DNA from: JAKCDU01 sp035551615
Lineage (GTDB): Bacteria; Actinomycetota; Acidimicrobiia; Acidimicrobiales; Palsa-688
Assembly (NCBI GenBank): GCA_035551615.1
Contig: DASZNC010000037.1
Span: forward strand, 1 to 44,435
DNA: 44,435 nucleotides
Direction of reading: 5' to 3'
The first letter of the stretch is position 1; each line of letters opens with the position of its first letter. Shown in pieces: positions 7,060 through 14,564 of the stretch. The position numbers were made by a program, and so were the translations under genes. The notes under the pieces were generated by a model, which worked only from the letters and a program-made list of their open reading frames with translations, ran no database searches and was not told where the DNA came from.

Positions 7060-8502
7060 TCCGGCCCGGCGACCGAAGAAGGTGCTGTCGCCGAGAGACG
7101 TGCCGCTGGCGTAGCCCCACGCCGGGATGCCGTTGGCCGCCCGGCCGGCGGCGTACAGCCCGGTGATGGGTTCGCCGTCGACGTGCAGCACCTCGGCGGC
7201 GACCGTCGTGGCCAGGCCGCCGAGGGTGAACCCGTTGCACTGGCCGCGCAGATCGATGACGCCGATCGAGCCCTTGATCGGCCGCACCCATTTCGAAGCC
7301 TTGTGGAAGACAGGGTCCCGGCCGCCCTCGGCGTGGCGGTTCCAGACCGTCAGCGTGGCTTCGAGCGTGCCGCCGGGCAGTCCCGTCTCGACCTCCAACT
7401 CGGCCGCCGATGAGGCCACCCAGGTGGGCCGCAGCTTCAGGAACTTCATCCGCAGCGGCTCGGGCGACTCCTCGTAGGCCTCCTCGTCGATGATCAGGAA
7501 GGCGTCGTTGTCCTGCGCCCGCAGGATGGCATGGGCCACCCGGCCCGGGTAGGTGTCCTCGTTGATGAATCTCTGACCCTGGTTGTTGACCAGGATCCCC
7601 CGCACCAGAAGGGCCGGATCGATCCCGAGCGCGCACTCGTAGGCGTCCATGTGGCGAACGTCGCCGCCCAGGGCCTGGGCCATCAGCATCGAGCGCCCGT
7701 CGTGGGCTTCAACGGCGGAGCCGGGCCGACCGATCAACCACGGGGAGTGCGACGCCAGCAACCGGTCGGCATAGGTGAAGCTGCCGGTGCTGAGCACCAC
7801 TCCGCCCCGGGCCCGCACGTACATCCGGTCGCTGTAGCGCCGGGCCACCAACCCGACCACGGATCCGTCGGCGTCGGTCACCAGCCGCTCGACGAACGTG
7901 TCGTACTCGACCTTGGCCCCCCGGCTGAGGGCGGTCGAGGTGAGCGCCGACAGCAGCATCCACCCGCCGCCCTTGCGCCCCGTCTTCTTGCCCTCCATCT
8001 GGGGCACGTGGGCCCGCGGCGCGGGCGGCACCATCTCATTGAACGGGTAGGCGTTCTCGCCACCGGAGTACATGAGCCCGTCGTCGAGCGGCGGCTCCCA
8101 TGCCGGCGTCTCCCAGAAGCTGTTCTTGAACGGGACGCCGCACGCCACCAACCAGTCGAAGTGGTCGACGCTCCCGTCGCAGTAGACGCGGCACCGTTCC
8201 TCGTCCACGCCCGGCCCCATGGCCGCCATCAGGAAGCGGAACATGTTGTCGGCGGTGTCCTCGAACCCGCACGCCTTCTGAACGTCGGTCCCGCCGCCCA
8301 TGTAGATGAGACCGCCGGCCAGCGCCCCAGCCGCGCTCTCCCATCCGCTGGTCCGTTCCAGCACCAGCACGTCGGCGCCCAACCCGGCAGCCTCGGCGGC
8401 TGCGGCGCTACCCGCCGTGCCGAACCCGGCGATCACCACGTCGGCCTCGGCGTCCCACCCCGGGACATCGGCGGCCGGCAGGGGACGTAGAGCCTCGGTC
8501 AT
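7021..8502 (-). CDS. FAD-dependent oxidoreductase, KstD/fumarate-reductase-like
   Basis: A 493-residue flavoprotein of the FAD_binding_2 family. The dinucleotide-binding motif is DVVIAGFGTAGSAAAAEAAG at residues 21-40, followed by LVLER. The N-terminal part continues GALAGGLIYMGGGT. The C-terminal part contains LGGLATTVAAEVLHVDG and GLYAAGRAANGIPAWGYASG, the second FAD/active-site region of 3-ketosteroid-delta1-dehydrogenase and fumarate reductase homologs. It probably desaturates or reduces a ketone-activated substrate. ATG at 8502 overlaps the stop of the preceding SDR (TGATG) and has AAGGGA upstream. It is the last gene of a five-gene coupled operon. KstD activity is inferred by family only. 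Confidence 0.88.
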   Translation of the reverse strand: MTEALRPLPAADVPGWDAEADVVIAGFGTAGSAAAAEAAGLGADVLVLERTSGWESAAGALAGGLIYMGGGTDVQKACGFEDTADNMFRFLMAAMGPGVDEERCRVYCDGSVDHFDWLVACGVPFKNSFWETPAWEPPLDDGLMYSGGENAYPFNEMVPPAPRAHVPQMEGKKTGRKGGGWMLLSALTSTALSRGAKVEYDTFVERLVTDADGSVVGLVARRYSDRMYVRARGGVVLSTGSFTYADRLLASHSPWLIGRPGSAVEAHDGRSMLMAQALGGDVRHMDAYECALGIDPALLVRGILVNNQGQRFINEDTYPGRVAHAILRAQDNDAFLIIDEEAYEESPEPLRMKFLKLRPTWVASSAAELEVETGLPGGTLEATLTVWNRHAEGGRDPVFHKASKWVRPIKGSIGVIDLRGQCNGFTLGGLATTVAAEVLHVDGEPITGLYAAGRAANGIPAWGYASGTSLGDSTFFGRRAGRAAADRAAANRP

Positions 8503-9242
8503 CACAGCCATCCCTTCTCTTTGGCCACCTTCTGGGCGTGCAGATACTGCCCGACCAGCGCATCTGACTCCGGATCGAGGGCCAGCCACCGCACGACATC
8601 GGCCGGCACACTGGGTGCCACACTGCCGGGCAGGTCGCCGAGCCGCTCGATCAACCGCTCGGTGCGCACCACCCCCGGGTTGACGGTGAACGCCCGCATC
8701 CGCTCGCCGTACTCGAGCTGCAGGAACCCGCCCAAGCGGTGCAGCGCCGACTTGTTGGCTGCGTAGGAGTACGAGTAACCGCCCTGGCCGATAGGGACCC
8801 GCGGCACGAAGTCGGCGGCGGCCGAGCCGATGTTGACGACCGTCACCTTCCGGTCCGCCTGTCCGTGCAGAACCTGGCGGGTGAGATAGGCGGTATTGAC
8901 GACCTCGCCCACGATCATGCGCTCGAAGGCGGCGAAGTCCATCTCGTCGATCAGCGCCTGGGAACCGGGCTGGTCGCACAAGGCGTTGTTGACCAGGATG
9001 TCGATCCCGCCCCACTCCGAGATCACCTTCTCCACGGCGGCATCGATGCTGGGCCGGTCGAGCAGATCGAGGGCCACGCCCATCGCCTGACCGCCCGCCG
9101 CCTCGACCTCACGGACCGCAGAGCCCGGATCACTCCGGCTGGTCAGGGCGACGCGCAGCCCGGCCTGGCCGAATGCGACAGCGGTGGCCTGGCCGATGCC
9201 AACCCGGGCGCCGGTGACCATGGCCACCAGGGAGTCGCTCAT
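8502..9242 (-). CDS. Short-chain dehydrogenase/reductase
   Basis: A 246-residue classical SDR. The cofactor motif TGARVGIG (TGxxxGxG) is at residues 10-17, NNA at about 85-87, the catalytic Ser in VVNIGSAAA, and Tyr/Lys in the YAANK segment (YxxxK). It would oxidise or reduce an alcohol/ketone with NAD(P)(H). ATG at 9242 overlaps the stop of the LLM gene (ATGA), and its stop overlaps the FAD gene start, so it is the fourth cistron of a coupled operon. The C-terminus (DPESDALVGQYLHAQKVAKE) is family-like and complete. Confidence 0.9.
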   Translation of the reverse strand: MSDSLVAMVTGARVGIGQATAVAFGQAGLRVALTSRSDPGSAVREVEAAGGQAMGVALDLLDRPSIDAAVEKVISEWGGIDILVNNALCDQPGSQALIDEMDFAAFERMIVGEVVNTAYLTRQVLHGQADRKVTVVNIGSAAADFVPRVPIGQGGYSYSYAANKSALHRLGGFLQLEYGERMRAFTVNPGVVRTERLIERLGDLPGSVAPSVPADVVRWLALDPESDALVGQYLHAQKVAKEKGWL

Positions 9243-10099
9243 GTCATGACCTCCAACTTCGTCAGGGCTTCCAACTGCTCCAGGTAGTGGGCCGGCGACT
9301 CGTGCACGAAGGTGGCATTCACTGTCGTCGCACCGAGCGAGCCGGCCCGGTCGATCAGCTGCCGGGCCCGGTCCGGAGCGGCCACCGGATCCAGAGGTTC
9401 AGGTGGTGAAAGGACCACCTCGAATCCGGCCCCCCGCTCATGCCGGTCCAGTAGCCCGGTCAGCTGCGAGCGGGGCATGGCCATCGGCATCCAACCGTCG
9501 CCCAGTTCAATGGCCCGCCGTAGAGAACGCCCGGTCCGACCGCCGACCCAGATCGGCACGTGGGACTGCACGCCGTGGGGGATCACGGCCATTTCCGAGA
9601 ACCGGTAGTACGGACCTGAATATTCGGGCACCTCGCGCCCGAACGCAGCGCGCACGGCCCGCAGACTGTCGTCGGCCCTGGCTCCCCGATCGGCGAACGG
9701 CCGGCCGAGCAGCTCGAACTCCTCCTCCAGCGAACCGACGCCGACGCCGAGCATGACCCGGCCGCCGCTCAGCCGGTCCAGGGTCCCGTAGCTCTTGGCC
9801 AGTTCCAGGGGGTGGTGGTAGCCGAGCACCAGCACGTTGGTCAGCAACCGGATCGATGATGTACGGGCGGCCAGAAAGCTCAGCGTGGCCAATGGATCCC
9901 AGTAGACGGCGCCCCGGCCCTTCTGGCCCTCGGCGGCCACGGGCACGACGACGTGCTCGCTGCAGGTCAGGTGGTGGTAGCCCAGGCGGTCGGCCGCCTC
10001 GGCCACGGCGACCAGTTCCTCGACGCCGGCCGTCTCCTCCCAGGCGCTGTGGCCGTCGGGGAGCTGCATGACGACCGGGCTGATGAGCCCGATCTTCAC
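9239..10099 (-). CDS. LLM-class, probably F420-dependent, oxidoreductase
   Basis: A 286-residue luciferase-like monooxygenase-fold protein. Typical segments are VKIGLISPVV at the N-terminus, LTCSEHVVVP, WDPLATLSFLAARTSSIRL, VLGYHHPLELAKSYGTLDRL with SGGRVMLGVGVGSLEEEFEL, and PIWVGGRTGRSLRRAIELGD. These are characteristic of actinobacterial F420-dependent oxidoreductases (TIGR03619-like). The GTG at 10099 overlaps the stop of the NTF2-like gene (GTGA). The open frame continues far upstream, but that part is a shadow of the neighbours. Function is probably hydride transfer to or from a carbonyl or enone substrate shared with the flanking enzymes. Confidence 0.9.
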   Translation of the reverse strand: MKIGLISPVVMQLPDGHSAWEETAGVEELVAVAEAADRLGYHHLTCSEHVVVPVAAEGQKGRGAVYWDPLATLSFLAARTSSIRLLTNVLVLGYHHPLELAKSYGTLDRLSGGRVMLGVGVGSLEEEFELLGRPFADRGARADDSLRAVRAAFGREVPEYSGPYYRFSEMAVIPHGVQSHVPIWVGGRTGRSLRRAIELGDGWMPMAMPRSQLTGLLDRHERGAGFEVVLSPPEPLDPVAAPDRARQLIDRAGSLGATTVNATFVHESPAHYLEQLEALTKLEVMT

Positions 10100-10560
10100 C
10101 CGGTGACCCCGGCCCGCAGGAGAGCCCGGGCCCGCTCCTGCCCGTTCAGCACGTACGCCTGGCGCCGGTCGACCCGCCAGGCGCCGTCGGTCCAGGTCAG
10201 CTCCCAGCGGTTGGCGGTGACCCGCCAAATCTCGAATCGGTCCTCGACCCAGCGGCACACCTGGGAGTAGCCGGTCACCACCGCCCGATCGCCGTCGATG
10301 TCCACCTTCGGGAAGCCGATCAGGTGGGCCGCACCGGTGGCGATCAGAGCCTGATGCTGCTTTCCTTTGACCATCTTCCCAATCGCCTGGCGGTCGGGGA
10401 GCACGGCGTCGCCGAAGTCGTAGCTGCCGTCCTCGGCCCACAGCTCGGCCGTCTGGTCGGCCGACCCGCTGTCCACCGCCGGGCCGTAGGTGGTGAGCAG
10501 GTCGTATAGAGCCAGGCGGCGCTCGATGCGCTCGAGGCGGGCGGCCAGGTCGTCGCTCAT
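10096..10560 (-). CDS. NTF2/SnoaL-like protein
   Basis: A 154-residue SnoaL-like (NTF2 fold) protein with N-terminal LYDLLTTYGPAVDSGSADQT, then ELWAEDGSYDF, IGFPKVDIDGDRAVVTGYSQ, and a terminal strand WRVDRRQAYVLNG. Members of this fold include ketosteroid isomerases, dehydratases and small-molecule binders, and they commonly accompany SDRs in degradation clusters. I see LYDLLTTYGPAVD but cannot name the catalytic acid with certainty. The start ATG overlaps the upstream SDR stop (ATGA) and its stop overlaps the LLM gene. It might isomerise or hydrate the intermediate passed between the two dehydrogenases. Confidence 0.86.
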   Translation of the reverse strand: MSDDLAARLERIERRLALYDLLTTYGPAVDSGSADQTAELWAEDGSYDFGDAVLPDRQAIGKMVKGKQHQALIATGAAHLIGFPKVDIDGDRAVVTGYSQVCRWVEDRFEIWRVTANRWELTWTDGAWRVDRRQAYVLNGQERARALLRAGVTG

Positions 10561-11348
10561 TCGGGTAGGACGGGGGCCCAGGCGGCGCCGTTGATGTGGG
10601 CGCCACCGTCGACGAACAGTGTGTTACCCGTGACGTACCGGCAGTCCTCGCTGGCGAGGAACAAGGCGACAGGGGCGATGTCACTTTCCGGGTCACCCAG
10701 GCGGCCCATCGGATTCGACGCGTCGGCGGCCGCTTCCAGTTCCGGGTGCTCGGCGAACGCCCGGCGCGACGCCGCGGTCTTGGCGCCGGGGCAGATGACG
10801 TTGACGCAGATGCCGTAGCCGGCCCATTCGCGCGCGGCGGTGCGCGACGCCGCCCGCAACGCCTCCTTGGTGCTGTTGTACTCGGTCGTGCCCATGTGGG
10901 CGTTGACGCCGTTGAGCGAGCAGAGGTTGATGACCCGGCCGTAGCGGTTGGCCTTCATGGTCGGGAAGGCCGCCTGCATGGCCCAGACCGGACCGAAGTA
11001 CCCGACCCGGAAGGCGGCGTCGAGGCCGTCGTCGGTCTTGCGCTCGAAGCGGGACAGCGTGCCTCCACCCCATGCGTTGTTGACGAGGACGTCGATGGTG
11101 CCCCACCGCTGAACGGCGGCGTCGATCATGGCGGTGACATCGTCCTTGACACTGACGTCCGTGCGGACCGCCACCGCCTCGCCGCCGGACTCGGCCCGCA
11201 CCGCTGCGGCCGCCCGCTCGCCGGCCTCGGCGTTCAGTTCGGCCAGGATCAGGCGGGCGCCCTCCCGGCCGAAGCGGTGGGCGATGCCCAACCCGATGCC
11301 GTCACCTGCGCCGGTGATCACGACCACCCGGCCTTCCAGACTTCCCAC
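10557..11348 (-). CDS. Short-chain dehydrogenase/reductase, operon leader
   Basis: A 263-residue classical SDR. TGAGDGIG is at residues 12-19, LVNNAWGG at about 87-94, catalytic Ser in NLCSLNG, and Tyr/Lys in YNSTK. It ends with DCRYVTGNTLFVDGGAHING, the usual SDR C-terminal VDGG motif. The GTG at 11348 has GGGGAGG 6 bases upstream. It is the first gene of the coupled series SDR, NTF2-like, LLM, SDR, FAD. The upstream 40 bases contain two direct AGTTCTA repeats that may be promoter or operator. An NAD(P)-dependent alcohol dehydrogenation role is inferred. Confidence 0.91.
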   Translation of the reverse strand: MGSLEGRVVVITGAGDGIGLGIAHRFGREGARLILAELNAEAGERAAAAVRAESGGEAVAVRTDVSVKDDVTAMIDAAVQRWGTIDVLVNNAWGGGTLSRFERKTDDGLDAAFRVGYFGPVWAMQAAFPTMKANRYGRVINLCSLNGVNAHMGTTEYNSTKEALRAASRTAAREWAGYGICVNVICPGAKTAASRRAFAEHPELEAAADASNPMGRLGDPESDIAPVALFLASEDCRYVTGNTLFVDGGAHINGAAWAPVLPE

Positions 11349-11369
11349 GCTCCGCCTCCCCGACGAGCC

Positions 11370-11389
11370 AGTTCTAGAAAGAAGTTCTA
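11370..11389 (-). promoter_or_regulatory. Direct-repeat element upstream of the redox operon
   Basis: AGTTCTA occurs twice (11370-11376 and 11383-11389), 13 bp apart start to start, with a TTCTAGAA palindrome inside the first copy. It lies 22-41 bases upstream of the GTG of the first SDR, the expected place for a promoter or operator. On the transcribed strand it reads TAGAACT twice, which may include a -10-like hexamer. The regulator is not known. Confidence 0.4.
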
Positions 11390-11453
11390 ATCGGTGGGGA
11401 GAGGTGGCGCTACCGGTCGTGGCCCGCTGGATGGGCCGGCGGCATCCCCCTTG

Positions 11454-11490
11454 TGCGCGATTTGTACTGTATGCCAGTAGAAATCGCGCA
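11454..11490. repeat. 37-base near-perfect palindrome
   Basis: TGCGCGATTT-G-TACTG, loop TATGC, CAGTA-G-AAATCGCGCA: 15 of 16 arm positions pair, with one G/G mismatch. It lies 78 bases past the arsR stop and 106 bases upstream of the SDR-operon start. It could be a transcript-end hairpin for arsR, but no T-run follows on either strand. It could also be a regulatory or mobile-palindrome remnant. It is more AT-rich than its surroundings. Confidence 0.65.
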
Positions 11491-11585
11491 CTATTGCTGG
11501 AGGGGCTCCGGCCGGGCTGGGGGAGGCTCCGGCCGGGCTGCGCAGGGCCGGGCTACGCAGGGCCGGGCTACGCCGGGCCGGGCAG
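11491..11585. repeat. Short GC-rich tandem repeats at the arsR 3' end
   Basis: Degenerate tandem units run into the last codons of arsR: GGCTCCGGCCGGGCTG occurs twice (about 11505-11541), then CGCAGGGCCGGGCTA and variants three times (about 11540-11582). They are echoes of the gene's final PGPA codons, similar in kind to the 53-bp duplication at 6944. Confidence 0.6.
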
Positions 11586-11915
11586 GAGGGCGGCGATGGT
11601 CGGATCGGCCAGCTGGTAGCGGATGACCCGGCCGTCGCGCTCGGCGGTCACGGTCTGGGTGGCCCGCAGGTAGCGGAGGGTCTGCGAGACGGTGGAGTCG
11701 GCGATCCCGGTGGCGGCGGCCAGGTCGGACACGCTGATGGGACCGGCCGCCCGGATACATGTGAGCAGGGTCAGGCGGGTCGGATCGGCGAGGAGGGCGA
11801 ACCGGCCGGCCTGCTCTTTGATCACGTCGGGGGGCGCCAGCGCCTCGATGGCCTGGCACACCCGCTCGCCGTCGATGACGCGGGCATCCGACCGGTCGGC
11901 GGGCAGCAGGTGCAT
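11568..11915 (-). CDS. ArsR/SmtB-family metal-type regulator
   Basis: A 115-residue winged-helix regulator with FALLADPTRLTLLTCIRAAG then PISVSDLAAATGIADSTVSQ and RYLRATQTVTAERDGRVIRY, the standard ArsR core. It is divergent from a NiCoT-type nickel/cobalt permease, so a nickel or cobalt sensor (NmtR/KmtR-like) is the natural guess. A helix-5 type metal site is not obvious, but His/Cys/Asp residues occur near the N-terminus (MHLLPADRSDARVIDGERVC). The ATG at 11915 is used here; a GTG at 11933 is an alternative, and neither has an ideally spaced Shine-Dalgarno. A TCGGAG-N10-CTCCGA dyad overlaps this start region. Confidence 0.85.
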   Translation of the reverse strand: MHLLPADRSDARVIDGERVCQAIEALAPPDVIKEQAGRFALLADPTRLTLLTCIRAAGPISVSDLAAATGIADSTVSQTLRYLRATQTVTAERDGRVIRYQLADPTIAALLPGPA

Positions 11916-11918
11916 GTT

Positions 11919-11940
11919 CGGAGTATCCCACACCTCCGAT
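11919..11940. promoter_or_regulatory. Dyad over the arsR start region
   Basis: TCGGAG-N10-CTCCGA, a perfect 6-bp-arm inverted repeat, sits immediately upstream of the arsR ATG. The position fits an autoregulatory operator or a leader hairpin. Confidence 0.4.
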
Positions 11941-11965
11941 CCGGTCCCGGTAGCCGACTCAACAG

Positions 11966-12012
11966 CTGATCATCCGATCAGATTTGACAACCGGCTCCCC
12001 TGTCCCTACGGT
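11966..12012 (+). promoter_or_regulatory. Promoter and dyad upstream of the NiCoT riboswitch
   Basis: A good sigma70-type promoter is visible: TTGACA at 11984-11989, 17-base spacer, TACGGT at 12007-12012. It points into the cobalamin riboswitch and the nickel/cobalt permease. Just upstream is the dyad CTGATC-atcc-GATCAG (11966-11981), which could be the operator for the divergent ArsR protein. Confidence 0.65.
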
Positions 12013-12019
12013 CGCTGAC

Positions 12020-12160
12020 GCCCCGCATCTCCGGGGTGGCAGACGAGCCAGCGAAGCCCGGTGTGATCCCGGCACTGTCCCGCAACGGTGGTCCCCCTCG
12101 GGGGCGAGTCCGGTCGCCTGGCCCTCCTGTCCCCAGCGACACCGGTCCTCGGACGAAGGC
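12020..12160 (+). ncRNA. Cobalamin riboswitch
   Basis: The leader of the NiCoT permease has the conserved core of B12 riboswitches: GAAGCCCGGTGTGATCCCGG, then CACTGTCCCGCAACGGT at about 12074-12090, then the stem CCCCCTCGGGGG. After that comes CGAGTCCGGTCGCCTGGCC at about 12103-12121. The order, spacing and the CTGTCCCGCAACGGT block are diagnostic. The region ends close to the start codon at 12172, so control is probably at translation initiation: B12 would hide the ribosome site and shut down the transporter. This strongly suggests that the transporter supplies cobalt for cobalamin. Exact ends are approximate. Confidence 0.9.
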
Positions 12161-12171
12161 GGTTGACTGTC

Positions 12172-13281
12172 ATGGCAGAGCGCGTATCCCTGAGCCGGGC
12201 CGAATGGAGCCGCCTGATCGGCATGGCCGCGGTGATCCTGGCCGTCAACGCCATCGGCTGGATGATCTACGTGTTCGTGGTCATGCCCCACCACTTCGAC
12301 TACCGGGGCGTGGGTGACAGCAAGGGGCTGGGCGTCGGACTGGGGGTGGCGCTGACCGCCTGGTTCCTCGGCGTGCGCCATGCCTTCGACGCCGACCACA
12401 TCTCGTGCGTCGACAACACGACCCGCAAGCTCATGGCCGACGGCAAGCGCCCGCTGGCATCCGGCTTCTTCTTCTCGATGGGTCATTCGTCGGTCATCGT
12501 CGCCGTCGGGGTCGGCATCACCGTCGCCGCCCGGGCCGTCTTCGGGGCGGTGGTCAACCCGGACTCGACCTACGAAACGGCGGGCGGCGCGGCCGGGACC
12601 GTGCTGTCGGCCGGTTTCCTGTACCTGATCGCGTTCCTGAACCTGATCGTGCTGGCCGGCATCTTCAAGGTCTTCCGGGAGATGCGCAACGGGATCTACG
12701 ACGAGGAGCAACTGGAGGCGCAACTACAGGCCAGGGGCCTGATGTACCGGTTCTTCGGCCGGTTCATGCGGTCGATCAACCACACCTGGCAGCTCTACTT
12801 CGTCGGCCTCTTGTTCGGCATCGGCTTCGACACCACCACGGAAGTGGTCCTCCTGGCGGCCACCGCCTACGCCGCCATCCAGGGCCTGCCCTACTACGCC
12901 GTCCTGGCCCTACCCGCCCTGTTCTCGGGCGGGATGATGCTGTTCGACACCATCGACGGGTGCTTCATGAACTTCGCCTACGGCTGGGCGTTCGCCCGGC
13001 CGGTACGCAAGGTGTACTACAACCTGGTCATCACCGGACTGTCGATCGGAGCCGCCTTCATCATCGGGACCATCGAGATCCTGGGGGTGTTGACCTCCGA
13101 GGCCCACCTCCACGGCGCCTTCTGGGACACCATGGCCGGCTTCGACACCAACGTGGCCGGGTTCTGCATCGCCGGGCTGTTCGTGATCGTGTGGGCGGTG
13201 GCGCTGGCCTACTGGCGCTGGGGCGATGTCGAGAACCGCTGGATGGATCAGCTGATCCGGGAAGTCGAACCGGTCGGCTGA
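12172..13281 (+). CDS. NiCoT (HoxN/NixA) nickel/cobalt permease
   Basis: A 369-residue membrane protein of the NiCoT family (TC 2.A.52). All four signature regions are present: RHAFDADHI at residues 69-77 (metal-binding His70, Asp73, Asp75, His76), GFFFSMGHSSVIV, LFGIGFDTTTEV, and GGMMLFDTIDGCFMNFAYGW. It imports Ni2+ or Co2+ driven by the membrane potential. The cobalamin riboswitch directly upstream makes cobalt the likely substrate. I chose the ATG at 12172 because the longer in-frame start at 12088 lies inside the riboswitch. The divergent ArsR gene may add a metal-responsive layer of control. Confidence 0.95.
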   Translation: MAERVSLSRAEWSRLIGMAAVILAVNAIGWMIYVFVVMPHHFDYRGVGDSKGLGVGLGVALTAWFLGVRHAFDADHISCVDNTTRKLMADGKRPLASGFFFSMGHSSVIVAVGVGITVAARAVFGAVVNPDSTYETAGGAAGTVLSAGFLYLIAFLNLIVLAGIFKVFREMRNGIYDEEQLEAQLQARGLMYRFFGRFMRSINHTWQLYFVGLLFGIGFDTTTEVVLLAATAYAAIQGLPYYAVLALPALFSGGMMLFDTIDGCFMNFAYGWAFARPVRKVYYNLVITGLSIGAAFIIGTIEILGVLTSEAHLHGAFWDTMAGFDTNVAGFCIAGLFVIVWAVALAYWRWGDVENRWMDQLIREVEPVG

Positions 13282-13343
13282 GGTCGCCCGGTGGTCGAGC
13301 CCAGCCGGCGGCGCCGTCGTGGGGGCGTTCATCGCCAGGCGGC

Positions 13344-14564
13344 TCAGCGCAGGATGACCGGCAGGCGGGAGACGCCGCGGGTCAGGGTGCTGGGCACCCA
13401 CACCGGGTGGCCGGCCACCCGGTAGTCCGGGTAGCGGCGCAGGAGTTCCTCGAACACCAGGCGGGCTTCGAGGCGGGCCAGGCTGGCGCCGAGACAGAGG
13501 TGCTCGCCGAAGCCGAACGCCACATGTGCGGGCGACGCCGCTCGATGCACGTCGAAGCGGTCGGCGCCGGGGCCGAAGGCGTCCTCGTCCCGGTTGCCGG
13601 ATGCATAGAGCAGTACCATGTAGTCGCCGGCCCGCACCTCGGCGCCGCCGAAGGGGATGTCACTCACGGCGGTGCGGCAGAACGCCTGGATCGGCGTGAC
13701 CCACCGCAGGCACTCCTCGACGGCGGCCGGGATCAGTGCCGGGTCCCGGATGAGGGCCGCTCGCTGGTCGGGATGTTCGGCCAGCGCCTGGGCCCCGCCG
13801 GAGATCAGGCTGCGGGTGGTCTCGTTGCCGGCGACCATCAGCGTGAGGCAGAACAGCTGCACCTGCGCCGATGTCAGAGGCTGGTCGCCCACCTGGGACG
13901 ACGCCAGAAGCGACAGCAGATCGTCACCACTCGTGCCGGCCGCCACCGATTCGAACGTGCGCCGGACATGGCCGGCCAGGACGTGGGCGAACTCGGTGAC
14001 GTCGGCGATGACCTGCGCGGTGGGGTCGTCCGACACCGAGATGGTGGCGTCCGACCAGCGCCGGATGTCCGGCAAAGGGTGCTCCGTGATGTCGAGGAGC
14101 TCGGCGATGACGAGGACCGGCACCGGAAGGGCGACGTCCTCGACGAAGTCGATGACCTGGCCCGGAGTCAATCTGGCATCCAGTGTGTCAAAGGTCCGGC
14201 TCACTATGCCAACGATGGTCTCCTCCATACGCGCCACGGCGCGGGGCGTGAACTCCCGGTTCAGCAGGCGCCGGTAGTCGGCGTGGAGCGGGGGGTCGAG
14301 GTGGACCAGCGACCCGGCCGCATCGTTGGCGCCGGTGACCCGCACCGGATCGTTGAGGATGGCACCCCGGCGGGAGGTGAACGCCGAAGGGTCGCGGCTC
14401 ACCTGGCGGATGTCGTCGTAACGGGAGATCAGGACCGTCCCGTCTCCCGTGCGGTGGACCGGATCGTTGGCCCGCAGCCAGGACAGCACCTCGTAGTAGT
14501 CGTCGCGGAGGTAGAACCCCGGTCGGGAGATGTCGAGTCCGGCCAGGCCGGTGGGGATGGTCAT
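13344..14564 (-). CDS. Cytochrome P450
   Basis: A 406-residue soluble bacterial P450. The heme ligand region FGFGEHLCLGASLARLE places the axial cysteine at residue 357. The I-helix oxygen-activation motif is VAGNETTRSL, the K-helix ExxR is ECLR, and HLDPPLHADYRRLLNREFTP is the C-helix segment common in actinobacterial P450s of the steroid, terpenoid and fatty acid type. It needs ferredoxin partners, which are not seen here. ATG at 14564 overlaps the stop of the upstream tetR gene (ATGA), so the two are co-transcribed. The very long open frame upstream of this ATG is the shadow of tetR. The substrate is unknown. Confidence 0.95.
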   Translation of the reverse strand: MTIPTGLAGLDISRPGFYLRDDYYEVLSWLRANDPVHRTGDGTVLISRYDDIRQVSRDPSAFTSRRGAILNDPVRVTGANDAAGSLVHLDPPLHADYRRLLNREFTPRAVARMEETIVGIVSRTFDTLDARLTPGQVIDFVEDVALPVPVLVIAELLDITEHPLPDIRRWSDATISVSDDPTAQVIADVTEFAHVLAGHVRRTFESVAAGTSGDDLLSLLASSQVGDQPLTSAQVQLFCLTLMVAGNETTRSLISGGAQALAEHPDQRAALIRDPALIPAAVEECLRWVTPIQAFCRTAVSDIPFGGAEVRAGDYMVLLYASGNRDEDAFGPGADRFDVHRAASPAHVAFGFGEHLCLGASLARLEARLVFEELLRRYPDYRVAGHPVWVPSTLTRGVSRLPVILR

